From Candidatus Poribacteria bacterium (GTDB lineage Bacteria > Poribacteria > WGA-4E > WGA-3G): a stretch of 51,194 bases of DNA. The notes under the pieces are model-generated. The model was not told the DNA's origin. It saw nothing but the letters and a program-made list of their open reading frames with translations, and searched no databases. The translations under genes were made by a program, and so were the position numbers. Numbering within the stretch: the first letter of the stretch is position 1; every line of letters starts with the position of its first letter. The stretch lies in NCBI GenBank assembly GCA_026710795.1, contig JAPOQK010000114.1, positions 1 to 51,194 on the forward strand. The letters run 5' to 3'. Positions 25,702 through 34,918 of this stretch are shown piece by piece.

Positions 25702-27051
25702 ATGACTATTATCTATTTTCTCACAGGATACTTTGCTTTTGAAGAGTTCATACTGAAGTTATTACCTGTCAGTGATTCAGTGTATTCCTATTTGAGATTC
25801 TTAGGTGAAATGTTGATATATGCAGCATTCATTAAATTGGTATGTCACAAACTATACAAAGGAATTCCTTTCGTAAAAACTGCAATAGATTTACCGGTGA
25901 TCGGTTTTTACATCGTAGTATTTCTTTCTATGGTGCTTAACCGTTCACCATTGGTTGGAAGTATATATAATATAAGACCTCTTGCACGATATATTATCCT
26001 ATTTTATTTAATTGCAAATTCCCCTTTTTCTGAAAAACGTATTGCAACACTATTGAAAATCATCTTGGGAGTTGGAGTACTACAACTATTTGTAGGAGCA
26101 GTTCAATGGATTGGAGGTCGTACTGCATTCGATTTTTTCCTCCCACGTGCATCAACACTTGATGTTGGTGGATTTACAAAAGAATATAGATTACTGGAAC
26201 TTGGACGAGAAATTGGAAGTATCTACGGCACATTAGGAGATACAGTGATATATGGTGTCTTCATGATCCTTATACTTGTCATTTTTCTATCTCGTATCAA
26301 GCGATTGGAATATCTAAATATATTAGGAGTGGTCATATTATTTATGTTCATAGCACGTTCATATTCGCGTGCTGCCACATTTTCTGCAATTCTTGCATGT
26401 TCTGCATGGTTTTTTTTTCAATTCGGTTGGAAAAAAACATTACGTTTAGCTATAGCGGTGGGATTAATCTTTAGTGTTATGTTAGTAATAGTGAATCCAT
26501 TTGAATCGGAATATATTAACCCACGTAAATCAAAAGTTGGATTGGTTGGTAATCTTACAGGGGTATTTTCTGGTTCTTATGTCAGGATTGCTCAAAAACA
26601 GAGACTGGGTGCATTAATTGGGAATGTACCAACGGTTCTTGTTAACAAACCGATTTTAGGATATGGTGCTGACCAGAACACTACTATTGACAGATTGAAT
26701 CAGAGTAAACGATCATTTCTATTTAAAATATTGAGCAAAAAAGGCTTCAAAGATGTATATTGGGTCGCTATTCTCTGTTTTTACGGATTGTTAGGATTAG
26801 GATTATTTAGTTTGATTTTTCTCCGCCTATTTTTAGCTGCTTTAGATATATATAAACGTTCAATAAGTAGATATTCTAAGGAAATTGCCTTAGCGATGCT
26901 ATGTTTGGTAACGGTTACTGTATTTCTCTTATTCTTCAATAGAACATTGGAATTTCGAGGTTATGGGTTCTATTTTTGGACGTGTGCTGGTTTGATGTTT
27001 GCCAGTGATACTACTCTCCAAACGTATAGAAGGATTAGAATTACATTATGA
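25702..27051 (+). CDS. Wzy/O-antigen ligase-like polymerase
   Basis: A 449-residue polytopic membrane protein with about ten to twelve hydrophobic segments and one large soluble loop near the middle (after the strand SRAATFSAILACSAWFF). The motif NKPILGYGAD near residue 316 is typical of the Wzy_C/O-antigen ligase family. It would polymerise or ligate lipid-linked repeat units on the periplasmic side of the inner membrane. It shares an ATGA overlap with the next gene, so translation is coupled. Ligase and polymerase cannot be told apart by sequence here. Confidence 0.82.
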   Translation: MTIIYFLTGYFAFEEFILKLLPVSDSVYSYLRFLGEMLIYAAFIKLVCHKLYKGIPFVKTAIDLPVIGFYIVVFLSMVLNRSPLVGSIYNIRPLARYIILFYLIANSPFSEKRIATLLKIILGVGVLQLFVGAVQWIGGRTAFDFFLPRASTLDVGGFTKEYRLLELGREIGSIYGTLGDTVIYGVFMILILVIFLSRIKRLEYLNILGVVILFMFIARSYSRAATFSAILACSAWFFFQFGWKKTLRLAIAVGLIFSVMLVIVNPFESEYINPRKSKVGLVGNLTGVFSGSYVRIAQKQRLGALIGNVPTVLVNKPILGYGADQNTTIDRLNQSKRSFLFKILSKKGFKDVYWVAILCFYGLLGLGLFSLIFLRLFLAALDIYKRSISRYSKEIALAMLCLVTVTVFLLFFNRTLEFRGYGFYFWTCAGLMFASDTTLQTYRRIRITL

Positions 27052-28673
27052 GGCAAACAAACCAAGTAAAATCATTCAAATGGAAGTCATTTTCAACACT
27101 CCTTTTTTCATTATGTACTATTTTTATCGCATCTCTACTAACATTTGTAATCATCCGTGGGTGTGAAATGGTTGATAGAACTTCTGATTTATTCAGTATT
27201 GAAGTTAGAACACAAAAAGGGATACCTCTAAGGAAAGAACTTTACGGTTTTAACTCAAACATGATGAACGGTGAGTCCGGTTATCTGGATGAGGATTTTG
27301 TTGCACTCACAAAAGTTCTACGACCAAACACTTTGAGGTTTCCGGGAGGGACAGTAGGCAATTTCTATCATTGGAAAATATCTGGTTTTCTGGAAAATGA
27401 AATGACAACTACACTCAGTACTCAACTGAATAAACGTAATAAAGGAAATTTCGTTAAACTCAGAAAACGTCGTGAAGGGAAAATACACTTTGACGATTTC
27501 ATGCAATTATGCAATGATTTAGATATTACACCTATTGTCGTTGTGAATCTCTGGACAGGGAGTCCAGAAGAGAGTGCCGATTGGGTGAGATATTCTAAAG
27601 AAAAGGGATATAATATAACCCATTGGGAACTTGGAAATGAATATTACCTTCCACATTATGCTAACAAATACCCAATTGCTAAAACCTATATGAAGACCGC
27701 AAAAGAACATGCAATGGCTATGAAAGCAGTTGATCCAAATATTAAGGTATCTGTATGTGCATCTCCTGTGGCTTTTCACAAAGAAGGATTCTTAATTAAA
27801 ACAGCACAACGTAAATGGGATGAGGGGTTAGCAAAACCTACTGATTCAATATCTACCGATTGGTTTGATGCATTTTCTGTACATATCTATGCCTACAAAG
27901 CAATGAAAGATGTTGATATAGAGGAAATGCGGGGATACCTATTCGGATGGATACACTATGATATAGATATAGGAATGGAATATTATGAAAAACTGTTTCC
28001 AGATAAAGAGATGTGGGTTACAGAATGGAATATAGCAAATCCTGCGAACCGTGTTGCCAACACACAACTTCACGCAATGTATGTTGGTGACTTTTTTCTT
28101 AAATTACTAAGCATACCACAGATAACTCATGCAAACTTCCATGTGATTACTGGTCAAGGAAAGGGATTCCCTGTTTTTTCACCAATAGCACCAGTTTCAG
28201 ATCGAACTTTTTGGAAATATGGTGGCGAACCTGAATCTGACTATGGTAATATCATACGTCGAACAGTATACTATTCATTTCAATTAATTGGGGAAGCGAT
28301 GTCAAAATCAGACACACTTTTTTCAGTCACTAAGTCTAACACTCCATTTATTGAAGGACAGATGGATTTTAAAGGACAACAGTTGACAGGAGTCCAAACT
28401 CAAGTCATTGGGAATTCAAAATCAATTTATATACTGGTAAGTAATAGATCTTCAGAAGTATTGAATCCCAATTTATATCTTGATGGCAGGCGATTAAAGA
28501 AGAATATCACTTATCAGTATATTTCTAATGAAACGCTTAAAGCGACGAACGGTGGTAATGCAGCGATGGAAGGTTCCGGTGAAATTGAAGTGTTAATACA
28601 AGAATGGAAAGGTAAAGGAAGCGATATATCTATACCAAAAAATAGTTTCGGTGTAATTGAGGTTAGTAAGTGA
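27048..28673 (+). CDS. Membrane-anchored GH51-like glycoside hydrolase
   Basis: A 541-residue protein. One transmembrane anchor lies near residues 17-36, leaving the rest in the periplasm. The catalytic region is a clan GH-A TIM barrel resembling alpha-L-arabinofuranosidases of GH51. LRFPGGTVGNFYHWK is at about 96-110. The predicted acid/base is E198 in WELGNEYY, and the predicted nucleophile is E326 in MWVTEWN. A beta-rich C-terminal domain follows. It is embedded between the polymerase and two sulfotransferases, so it may trim, release or transglycosylate the nascent polymer, not digest food. Both catalytic Glu residues are present. The exact substrate is unknown. Confidence 0.8.
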   Translation: MRQTNQVKSFKWKSFSTLLFSLCTIFIASLLTFVIIRGCEMVDRTSDLFSIEVRTQKGIPLRKELYGFNSNMMNGESGYLDEDFVALTKVLRPNTLRFPGGTVGNFYHWKISGFLENEMTTTLSTQLNKRNKGNFVKLRKRREGKIHFDDFMQLCNDLDITPIVVVNLWTGSPEESADWVRYSKEKGYNITHWELGNEYYLPHYANKYPIAKTYMKTAKEHAMAMKAVDPNIKVSVCASPVAFHKEGFLIKTAQRKWDEGLAKPTDSISTDWFDAFSVHIYAYKAMKDVDIEEMRGYLFGWIHYDIDIGMEYYEKLFPDKEMWVTEWNIANPANRVANTQLHAMYVGDFFLKLLSIPQITHANFHVITGQGKGFPVFSPIAPVSDRTFWKYGGEPESDYGNIIRRTVYYSFQLIGEAMSKSDTLFSVTKSNTPFIEGQMDFKGQQLTGVQTQVIGNSKSIYILVSNRSSEVLNPNLYLDGRRLKKNITYQYISNETLKATNGGNAAMEGSGEIEVLIQEWKGKGSDISIPKNSFGVIEVSK

Positions 28674-29707
28674 ATTCGGATAAAATGTTATTTGTTGTTG
28701 GCAACAGTCGTAGTGGAACAACAATGATGGGACGTATATTGGGAAACCATCCCGATGTATTTACCTTCGGTGAACTACATTTTTTTGGTCAACTATGGTC
28801 ACCTGCAGCCGAATCGGAAATCAACCTTTCTGAAGCGGAAGATCTAGTGTCTAAATTGCTATGTTTACAACGTGAAGGATATCGCACACATGGTGATCCA
28901 CACAGTTTTATTGAAGAAGCGCGGTCATTTTGTAAAGTATTTTCAAATCACCGAATTTCTCCAGTAGAAATATTTAGCAAATTTCTATTACATGAAGCAA
29001 ACCTTAATGGTAAAAGTATACCTTGTGATCAGACACCGCGCAATATCTTCTACATTAATGAAATCCTGAAATCATATCCTGAGTGTAGAATAATTAACAT
29101 GATACGTGACCCGCGTGATGTACTCTTATCCCAAAAACAGAAGTGGAAGCGACGTTTTCTCGGTGGTAGCGATATGCCAATCAAAGAATCGTTCCGGGAC
29201 TGGATTAATTACCATCCCATTACAATTAGTAAAATATGGAATACTGCTATTAGTGCTGGTGATAAGTATCTGTGTAATGAACGTATGATCTCAATTTACT
29301 TTGAGGACCTTTTAGTTAAACCTGAGGTCACAGTCTCGCATATCTGTGAATTTATAGGTATCGATTACACTTCGAAAATGTTAGAGGTACCACAAGTAGG
29401 ATCCTCTGTAAATACTGATCGTCCCAAACAGATGGGAATAAACCCTAAACGCGCAGGAAAATGGAATAAAAACAGGTTGAAAGAGAGTCAACTTAATTCC
29501 GCAGAACTATATTTCTGTCAGAAAATAAATGACAAATTGATGAAAAAGCATAATTACAATCCAATTTCATTTTTTCCTAATCTGTTGTTATTTTTGCTTT
29601 ATATCTTTTCATTTCCAGTAAAGTTAATATTGGCATTTCTATCTAATTTGGATAGAATCAAGAATATCCGTGAGACATTAAGACGACGTTTACAATTCCT
29701 GATATAG
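28670..29707 (+). CDS. Sulfotransferase 3
   Basis: A 345-residue sulfotransferase. The GTG start is in a GTGA overlap with the previous stop; an ATG at 28685 is the alternative. FVVGNSRSGTTMMGRIL is the 5'-phosphosulfate loop and IINMIRDPRDVLLSQ the 3'-phosphate loop. The RSGTT...RDPRD pattern belongs to a different subgroup from sulfotransferases 1 and 2. The C-terminal 60 residues contain a hydrophobic segment (LLLFLLYIFSFPVKLILAFL) that probably tethers it to the inner membrane. Confidence 0.9.
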   Translation: MNSDKMLFVVGNSRSGTTMMGRILGNHPDVFTFGELHFFGQLWSPAAESEINLSEAEDLVSKLLCLQREGYRTHGDPHSFIEEARSFCKVFSNHRISPVEIFSKFLLHEANLNGKSIPCDQTPRNIFYINEILKSYPECRIINMIRDPRDVLLSQKQKWKRRFLGGSDMPIKESFRDWINYHPITISKIWNTAISAGDKYLCNERMISIYFEDLLVKPEVTVSHICEFIGIDYTSKMLEVPQVGSSVNTDRPKQMGINPKRAGKWNKNRLKESQLNSAELYFCQKINDKLMKKHNYNPISFFPNLLLFLLYIFSFPVKLILAFLSNLDRIKNIRETLRRRLQFLI

Positions 29708-29720
29708 AAAAACGATAAGA

Positions 29721-30722
29721 ATGATTGCACAACTAAGCGCAAATTATATAAAAACCCGTCCCTCAAAAACTCTTACACGTCTTGTAAGTTATACATTCTT
29801 TGAAGGACGTCCATTAACAACAAAAGGAAGATGGTTTAATCCAGTCGTCTTTTCGATCCTGAAAAGCATCTCTACAAGTAATAGACGCTTCTTTCCAATC
29901 CAAAAACCTATTTTCATACTCGGTACAGGACGAAGTGGAACAACCATCCTTGGAATAGTGCTTTCTATGCATAAGGATGTTGGCTATCTCAACGAACCGA
30001 AAGCAATTTGGCATGTAATACATCCAGACGAAGACATCATTGGAAGCTACAGCAGTGGTAATGCGAAATATAGATTATATGCAAAGGATATGACAGAAGA
30101 GATGCGTCAACGTGCTCTACAAATGTTTGGTGCTTTTTTGTCTGCAACGGGTACCAAACGTATCGTTGATAAATACCCAGAGCTTATATTTAGGGTAGAT
30201 TATGTGCGTGCATTATTCCCTGATGCTCGTTTTATCTTTCTCGTTCGAAATGGTTGGGACACCTGCACCTCTATAGCTAATTGGTCGGATCGAAACGGTA
30301 TACAATTAAAAGGAGAAACACATGATTGGTGGGGAGTTAATAGTAGGAAGTGGAACCTATTAGTTAATCAACTGGTTTCCACAGATAATGACTTGACCGA
30401 CATCGTTGAGGATATTAAAAACACAAATTGTCATATAGACAGAGCTATTGTTGAATGGGTGGTGACAATGCGAGAGGGATTAAGTTTAATCGAGACTAAA
30501 TCTGAATATATACATACTGTCCGTTTTGAAGAATTGACATCTGAACCAAAAGAAATCCTTTCTTCATTATGTAACTTCTGCGAATTACCTATGGACAAGA
30601 CCTTTTTCGAATATGCCAGACACACGCTACATTCAGTCCCACCAAGAGAACATTTTGATATGCATCCAAAATTAGCACCATTTTTCTATGATACTATGAC
30701 AAGATTAGGGTATAATACTTAG
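29721..30722 (+). CDS. Sulfotransferase 4
   Basis: A 333-residue sulfotransferase of the RSGTT subgroup. An unusual basic N-terminal extension of about 60 residues precedes IFILGTGRSGTTILGIVLS (5'-phosphosulfate loop). The 3'-phosphate loop reads FIFLVRNGWDTCTS, where the usual RDP is replaced by RNG; this may change cofactor contact or simply be a variant. The C-terminus is short. It follows sulfotransferase 3 by 13 bases and is the last gene of the tight overlap block that began with the flippase. Confidence 0.88.
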   Translation: MIAQLSANYIKTRPSKTLTRLVSYTFFEGRPLTTKGRWFNPVVFSILKSISTSNRRFFPIQKPIFILGTGRSGTTILGIVLSMHKDVGYLNEPKAIWHVIHPDEDIIGSYSSGNAKYRLYAKDMTEEMRQRALQMFGAFLSATGTKRIVDKYPELIFRVDYVRALFPDARFIFLVRNGWDTCTSIANWSDRNGIQLKGETHDWWGVNSRKWNLLVNQLVSTDNDLTDIVEDIKNTNCHIDRAIVEWVVTMREGLSLIETKSEYIHTVRFEELTSEPKEILSSLCNFCELPMDKTFFEYARHTLHSVPPREHFDMHPKLAPFFYDTMTRLGYNT

Positions 30723-30790
30723 ACAATCTGTAGTTCAATGAGTATAGGTTTCATATACAGATTGCCCAATAAAATAGGAAACATCCCAAA

Positions 30791-32809
30791 TTGAAAACAG
30801 ATACTTTATCCCAAACCCGTTCAGTTACTCGACGGGATTTTCTCTCAACCAGTTTGAAAGCTGGTGCTGCTATATTCACAACAGCACTTATACCCAATCT
30901 ACAGGCGGACACCGAAGGAGAGTACAATGTGTTGTTTATCATGGTTGATGATTTACGACCAATGTTGGGATGTTATGGACATACAGAAATGCATACTCCC
31001 AACATAGACAGACTGGCAGAAAGAGGCACGCTCTTCAACCAGGCATACTGCCAATTTCCAATATGTAATCCTTCACGTGCATCTATATTAACTGGATTGC
31101 GTCCAGAGACAAATGGTGTAAAGGATAATATGACTCATTTTCGATCCGTGGTGCCTGATGTGGTAACATTACCTCAGTATTTTAAATCTCATGGATATTA
31201 TACACGTTCCTTAGGAAAAATAGCACATGGCATTTATACTGATAGAACATCTTGGAGTGTGCCGAGTTGGACACCAGGACCAGTTGCATATCCCAGCACA
31301 CAATCTTGGCAATCACTTGATGTTTCAGACAATGAATTACGTGATGGTGAAGTAGCAAGTAACACAATTGATTTATTAAATCATATTCAAAATGATCCTT
31401 TTTTTCTTGCTGTTGGATTTTACAAACCACATCTACCTTTCAACGCACCAAAAAAGTATTTTGAACTTTATGACAATGAATTTACTGAAAATGTTCCAGA
31501 TATGATTATAACCCCTTATAATGAAGGAAGATTTTTTTCAGATATTCCTACCGAAGGTGGTCCGCTTACAGAAGAAAAAACAATAGAGTTGATCCGGGCG
31601 TATGCAGCATCAACAAGTTTCATTGATGCCCAAGTTGGACGCATCTTAGATAAAATAGATACACTAAGTCTAACAGAGAAAACAGTAATTCTTTTAGTTG
31701 GTGACCACGGTTTTCATCTGGGTGAGAATGGAAAATTTGCCAAGAGAACTATATTTGAAACTTCCCTCCGGTCACCTTTGATTATCAGTTTCCCAGGACA
31801 GTCTCCACGTGATGTAAAAACAAATGCATTGGTTGAGTTAGTTGACATTTATCCGACATTGTGTGATCTGTGTCAATTATCTATTCCATCGGGACTCGAA
31901 GGTATTAGTATGTTTCCTGTCATGGAGGAACCAGACCGTCCATGGAAAACAGCTGCATTTAGTGAAGTTGACATTGCCAATGCTTACTCAATTCGAACTA
32001 ACAAATATCGATATTCCGAGAACAGTGAAACTGTCGAACTTTACGATATTATTACTGATCCAGATGGAACAATGAATATTGCTGATCTCCCAGAAAATGC
32101 GGAACTTGTAGCACAACTACATAAACGACTTCAAGATGGTTGGCAAGCAGCGTTACCTACTAACCTGAATGTAAATAATATACCAACTTATCACCCATCG
32201 GATGTAAACAATGATGGTACCGTTGATGTTGATGATCTCCTTATAGTTGCAAATAGTTTTGAAGCTGATACTCTTGAATATCCGAAAGTTGATATAAATA
32301 AGGATGGTATAGTAGATATTATTGATTTTCTATACGTTGCTGCACATTTAGGTGAATCAAGTGAAACTGCTTCACCAAAATCCATTCCTCTACCTTTTAA
32401 ATATGTTGATAGGATTGAACAATTACTAAATGAAGTGCGTTTGGTAGATGACGGTTCTAACTTATTTAAACAAGGAATATATAACTTAGATATGTTATTA
32501 GATTCATCAATTCCAACAAAAACTGCTCTGCTACCTAACTTTCCAAACCCCTTTAATCCTGAAACATGGATACCTTACGTTTTGAATGAAAATACAGATG
32601 TTAATATCCATATCTATAATCAGAAAGGTGAAACAATTCGGAATCTATCACTCGGTTTTCAATCAGCAGGTGTTTATCGCAGTCATTCTCAAGCAGCATA
32701 TTGGGATGGTCTTAACTCCTTTGGTGAACCTGTTTCAAGTGGAGTTTATTTCTACACACTCAGAACTGGTCAGACACGGAAAACTCGCAAAATGGTATTA
32801 TCAAAATAG
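30791..32809 (+). CDS. Tat-exported sulfatase with dockerin and sorting tail (copy 1)
   Basis: A 672-residue arylsulfatase-family enzyme, close to iduronate-2-sulfatase types. The start is a TTG, with AGGA at 30776-30779. A twin-arginine signal (SVTRRDFLSTSLKAGAA, Arg14-Arg15) directs folded export. Metal ligands are in MVDDLRPMLG, and the formylglycine site is C92-N-P-S-R, so an anaerobic or aerobic maturase is needed. GDHGFHLGENG follows. Two dockerin-type repeats lie near 469-520, and a PNPFNPETWIPY tail fills about the last 90 residues. It is the first of three tandem paralogues. It would remove sulfate esters from polysaccharide outside the cytoplasm. Confidence 0.93.
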   Translation: MKTDTLSQTRSVTRRDFLSTSLKAGAAIFTTALIPNLQADTEGEYNVLFIMVDDLRPMLGCYGHTEMHTPNIDRLAERGTLFNQAYCQFPICNPSRASILTGLRPETNGVKDNMTHFRSVVPDVVTLPQYFKSHGYYTRSLGKIAHGIYTDRTSWSVPSWTPGPVAYPSTQSWQSLDVSDNELRDGEVASNTIDLLNHIQNDPFFLAVGFYKPHLPFNAPKKYFELYDNEFTENVPDMIITPYNEGRFFSDIPTEGGPLTEEKTIELIRAYAASTSFIDAQVGRILDKIDTLSLTEKTVILLVGDHGFHLGENGKFAKRTIFETSLRSPLIISFPGQSPRDVKTNALVELVDIYPTLCDLCQLSIPSGLEGISMFPVMEEPDRPWKTAAFSEVDIANAYSIRTNKYRYSENSETVELYDIITDPDGTMNIADLPENAELVAQLHKRLQDGWQAALPTNLNVNNIPTYHPSDVNNDGTVDVDDLLIVANSFEADTLEYPKVDINKDGIVDIIDFLYVAAHLGESSETASPKSIPLPFKYVDRIEQLLNEVRLVDDGSNLFKQGIYNLDMLLDSSIPTKTALLPNFPNPFNPETWIPYVLNENTDVNIHIYNQKGETIRNLSLGFQSAGVYRSHSQAAYWDGLNSFGEPVSSGVYFYTLRTGQTRKTRKMVLSK

Positions 32810-32817
32810 GAGTTCAC

Positions 32818-34908
32818 ATGAAAAGTTATAAACAACATAATGAACCTACAAGATCAATTACACGAAGAGATTTCCTTTCAACGGGATTGAAAGTTGGTGC
32901 TGCAGCATTGACGACAAGTCTAATTCCTAAAAAACAAGTATCCGCTGAAGAACCGTATAATGTACTATTCATTGCTGTTGATGACTTACGACCAATGTTG
33001 GGTTGTTATGGTCACACAGAAATGCATACACCTAATATAGATAGAATCGCAGAACGTGGCACACTCTTTAACCGGGCATATTGCCAATTCCCAGTCTGCA
33101 ATCCCTCGCGTGCATCTGTTCTAACTGGGTTGCGCCCTAATAGTACGGGTGTGAATGATAACCCAACAGATTTTCGTGAAGTACTTCCTAATGTAGTTAC
33201 GATACCACAACATTTTAAAACATTCGGTTATCATACGCGCTCTGTCGGTAAAGTAGCACATGGAGACGCAGCATGGGATGATACTCTTTCTTGGAGTGCT
33301 CCAATTTGGAGAGAGCCTTGGAGATATATTGATAAAACAAAAAATCCGTCTTGGAAAGCTTTGGACGTTGCTGATGATGAACTTGATGATGGAAGAATTG
33401 CGAACGCGACAATAGAAGTATTATCTGAGATTCAAAACAAAAACTTTTTTCTTGCAGTCGGATTTAATAGACCTCATTTACCATTCTATGCCCCACGTAA
33501 ATACTTTGACTTATATACAACACAAGATTTTAGTCTACCAATTGATTCAAAACTTCCAGAAAATGCCCCTAGTATTGCTGAGAATCCCAAAGGCATGAGA
33601 GCATATCAAGATATTCCACATTTCCCTCCGTTCTCCGATGAAAAAACTTTGGAATTAACTCTCGCTTATGCCGCAAATATTAGTTATGTTGATGCACTTA
33701 TAGGACAGATTCTAAATCATCTGGACATGTTAAACCTGACGGAAAATACGATCATTCTATTCTGGGGTGACCATGGTTTCCACCTTGGTGAACACGGCCT
33801 CTGGAGAAAAAATACACTCTTTGAGGATTCTGTCCGTTCTCCATTGATCGTAAGTATACCGGGACAAAACTATACAGGAGTTACTACGGATGCTCTTGTT
33901 GAATTGGTTGATATATTTCCTACATTATGTGATGCATGCCAATTACTCATACCATCAGAATTAGAAGGTACTACAATGGTTCCTGTAATTGAAGAACCTA
34001 CAATCCCTTGGAAAACTGCAGCATTTAGCCAATTAACAAGGTTCTATGCATCTCATTCTGTAGATGGTTATTCAATGCGAACTGATCAATATCGCTATAC
34101 AGAGTGGGGAATTAATAAAGATTATGGTGTTGAACTATATGATTATATAGCCGATCCGAATGAATCCAAAAATATTGCCAAACTCCCTGAAAATAAAACT
34201 CTTGTTGATCAACTCAGTGAACAACTACATGCAGGTTGGATGGCTGCCATTTCTGACATTCCTGAACATTTACGACATCCGATCATCTTACCATGGGATG
34301 TAAATGGCGATGGCATTGTAGATTTACAAGACCTTCTACTTATTTCAAATAGTTTTAATTCAGATGTGCAGCCAAATTCCAAAGTGGATATTAACAAAGA
34401 CGGTAGAGTCAATATAATTGACTTACTTCTTGTTGCTTCTCATTTAGGTGAATCAACAAATCAATCTGCACCAATAAATAGTAATATTGAACCAACAAAA
34501 TATATGGATATAATTGAACTATGGATCCGTGAGGCACAACGCGTTGATAACGGTTCACTAATTTTTCGTAGAGGAATCGCAAATTTAGAAACTTTGATAA
34601 ATTATTCAGCCCCAGAAACAACTATACTTCATCAGAATTATCCAAACCCATTTAATCCAGAAACGTGGATACCCTACGATCTAACTGAAGATTCAGATGT
34701 CAATATACAAATCTATAGTGTTAATGGAGAATCAATTCGGCACCTACGACTCGGTAATAAACCCGCAGGAAAATATCGTACCCAAGCACGCGCAGCATTT
34801 TGGGATGGAAGGAATTCGGACGGTGAACATGTTGCAAGTGGTGTCTATTTTTATACGCTTCATGCTGGCAAGGTTGTGAAAACTCGTCGGATGACAATAA
34901 AAAAATAA
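32818..34908 (+). CDS. Tat-exported sulfatase with dockerin and sorting tail (copy 2)
   Basis: A 696-residue paralogue of the previous gene. The ribosome site AGGAG at 32808-32812 overlaps the previous stop codon, so the two are translationally linked. Arg16-Arg17 in SITRRDFLSTGLKVGAA is the Tat motif. The formylglycine site is C94-N-P-S-R, and GDHGFHLGEHGLWRKNT is the full family signature. Dockerin repeats lie near 493-545 and the sorting tail near 605-696. The dockerin reads DVNGDGIVDLQDLLLISNSF and DINKDGRVNIIDLLLVASHLG. All active-site residues appear intact. Confidence 0.93.
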   Translation: MKSYKQHNEPTRSITRRDFLSTGLKVGAAALTTSLIPKKQVSAEEPYNVLFIAVDDLRPMLGCYGHTEMHTPNIDRIAERGTLFNRAYCQFPVCNPSRASVLTGLRPNSTGVNDNPTDFREVLPNVVTIPQHFKTFGYHTRSVGKVAHGDAAWDDTLSWSAPIWREPWRYIDKTKNPSWKALDVADDELDDGRIANATIEVLSEIQNKNFFLAVGFNRPHLPFYAPRKYFDLYTTQDFSLPIDSKLPENAPSIAENPKGMRAYQDIPHFPPFSDEKTLELTLAYAANISYVDALIGQILNHLDMLNLTENTIILFWGDHGFHLGEHGLWRKNTLFEDSVRSPLIVSIPGQNYTGVTTDALVELVDIFPTLCDACQLLIPSELEGTTMVPVIEEPTIPWKTAAFSQLTRFYASHSVDGYSMRTDQYRYTEWGINKDYGVELYDYIADPNESKNIAKLPENKTLVDQLSEQLHAGWMAAISDIPEHLRHPIILPWDVNGDGIVDLQDLLLISNSFNSDVQPNSKVDINKDGRVNIIDLLLVASHLGESTNQSAPINSNIEPTKYMDIIELWIREAQRVDNGSLIFRRGIANLETLINYSAPETTILHQNYPNPFNPETWIPYDLTEDSDVNIQIYSVNGESIRHLRLGNKPAGKYRTQARAAFWDGRNSDGEHVASGVYFYTLHAGKVVKTRRMTIKK

Positions 34909-34918
34909 GGATAAACTT

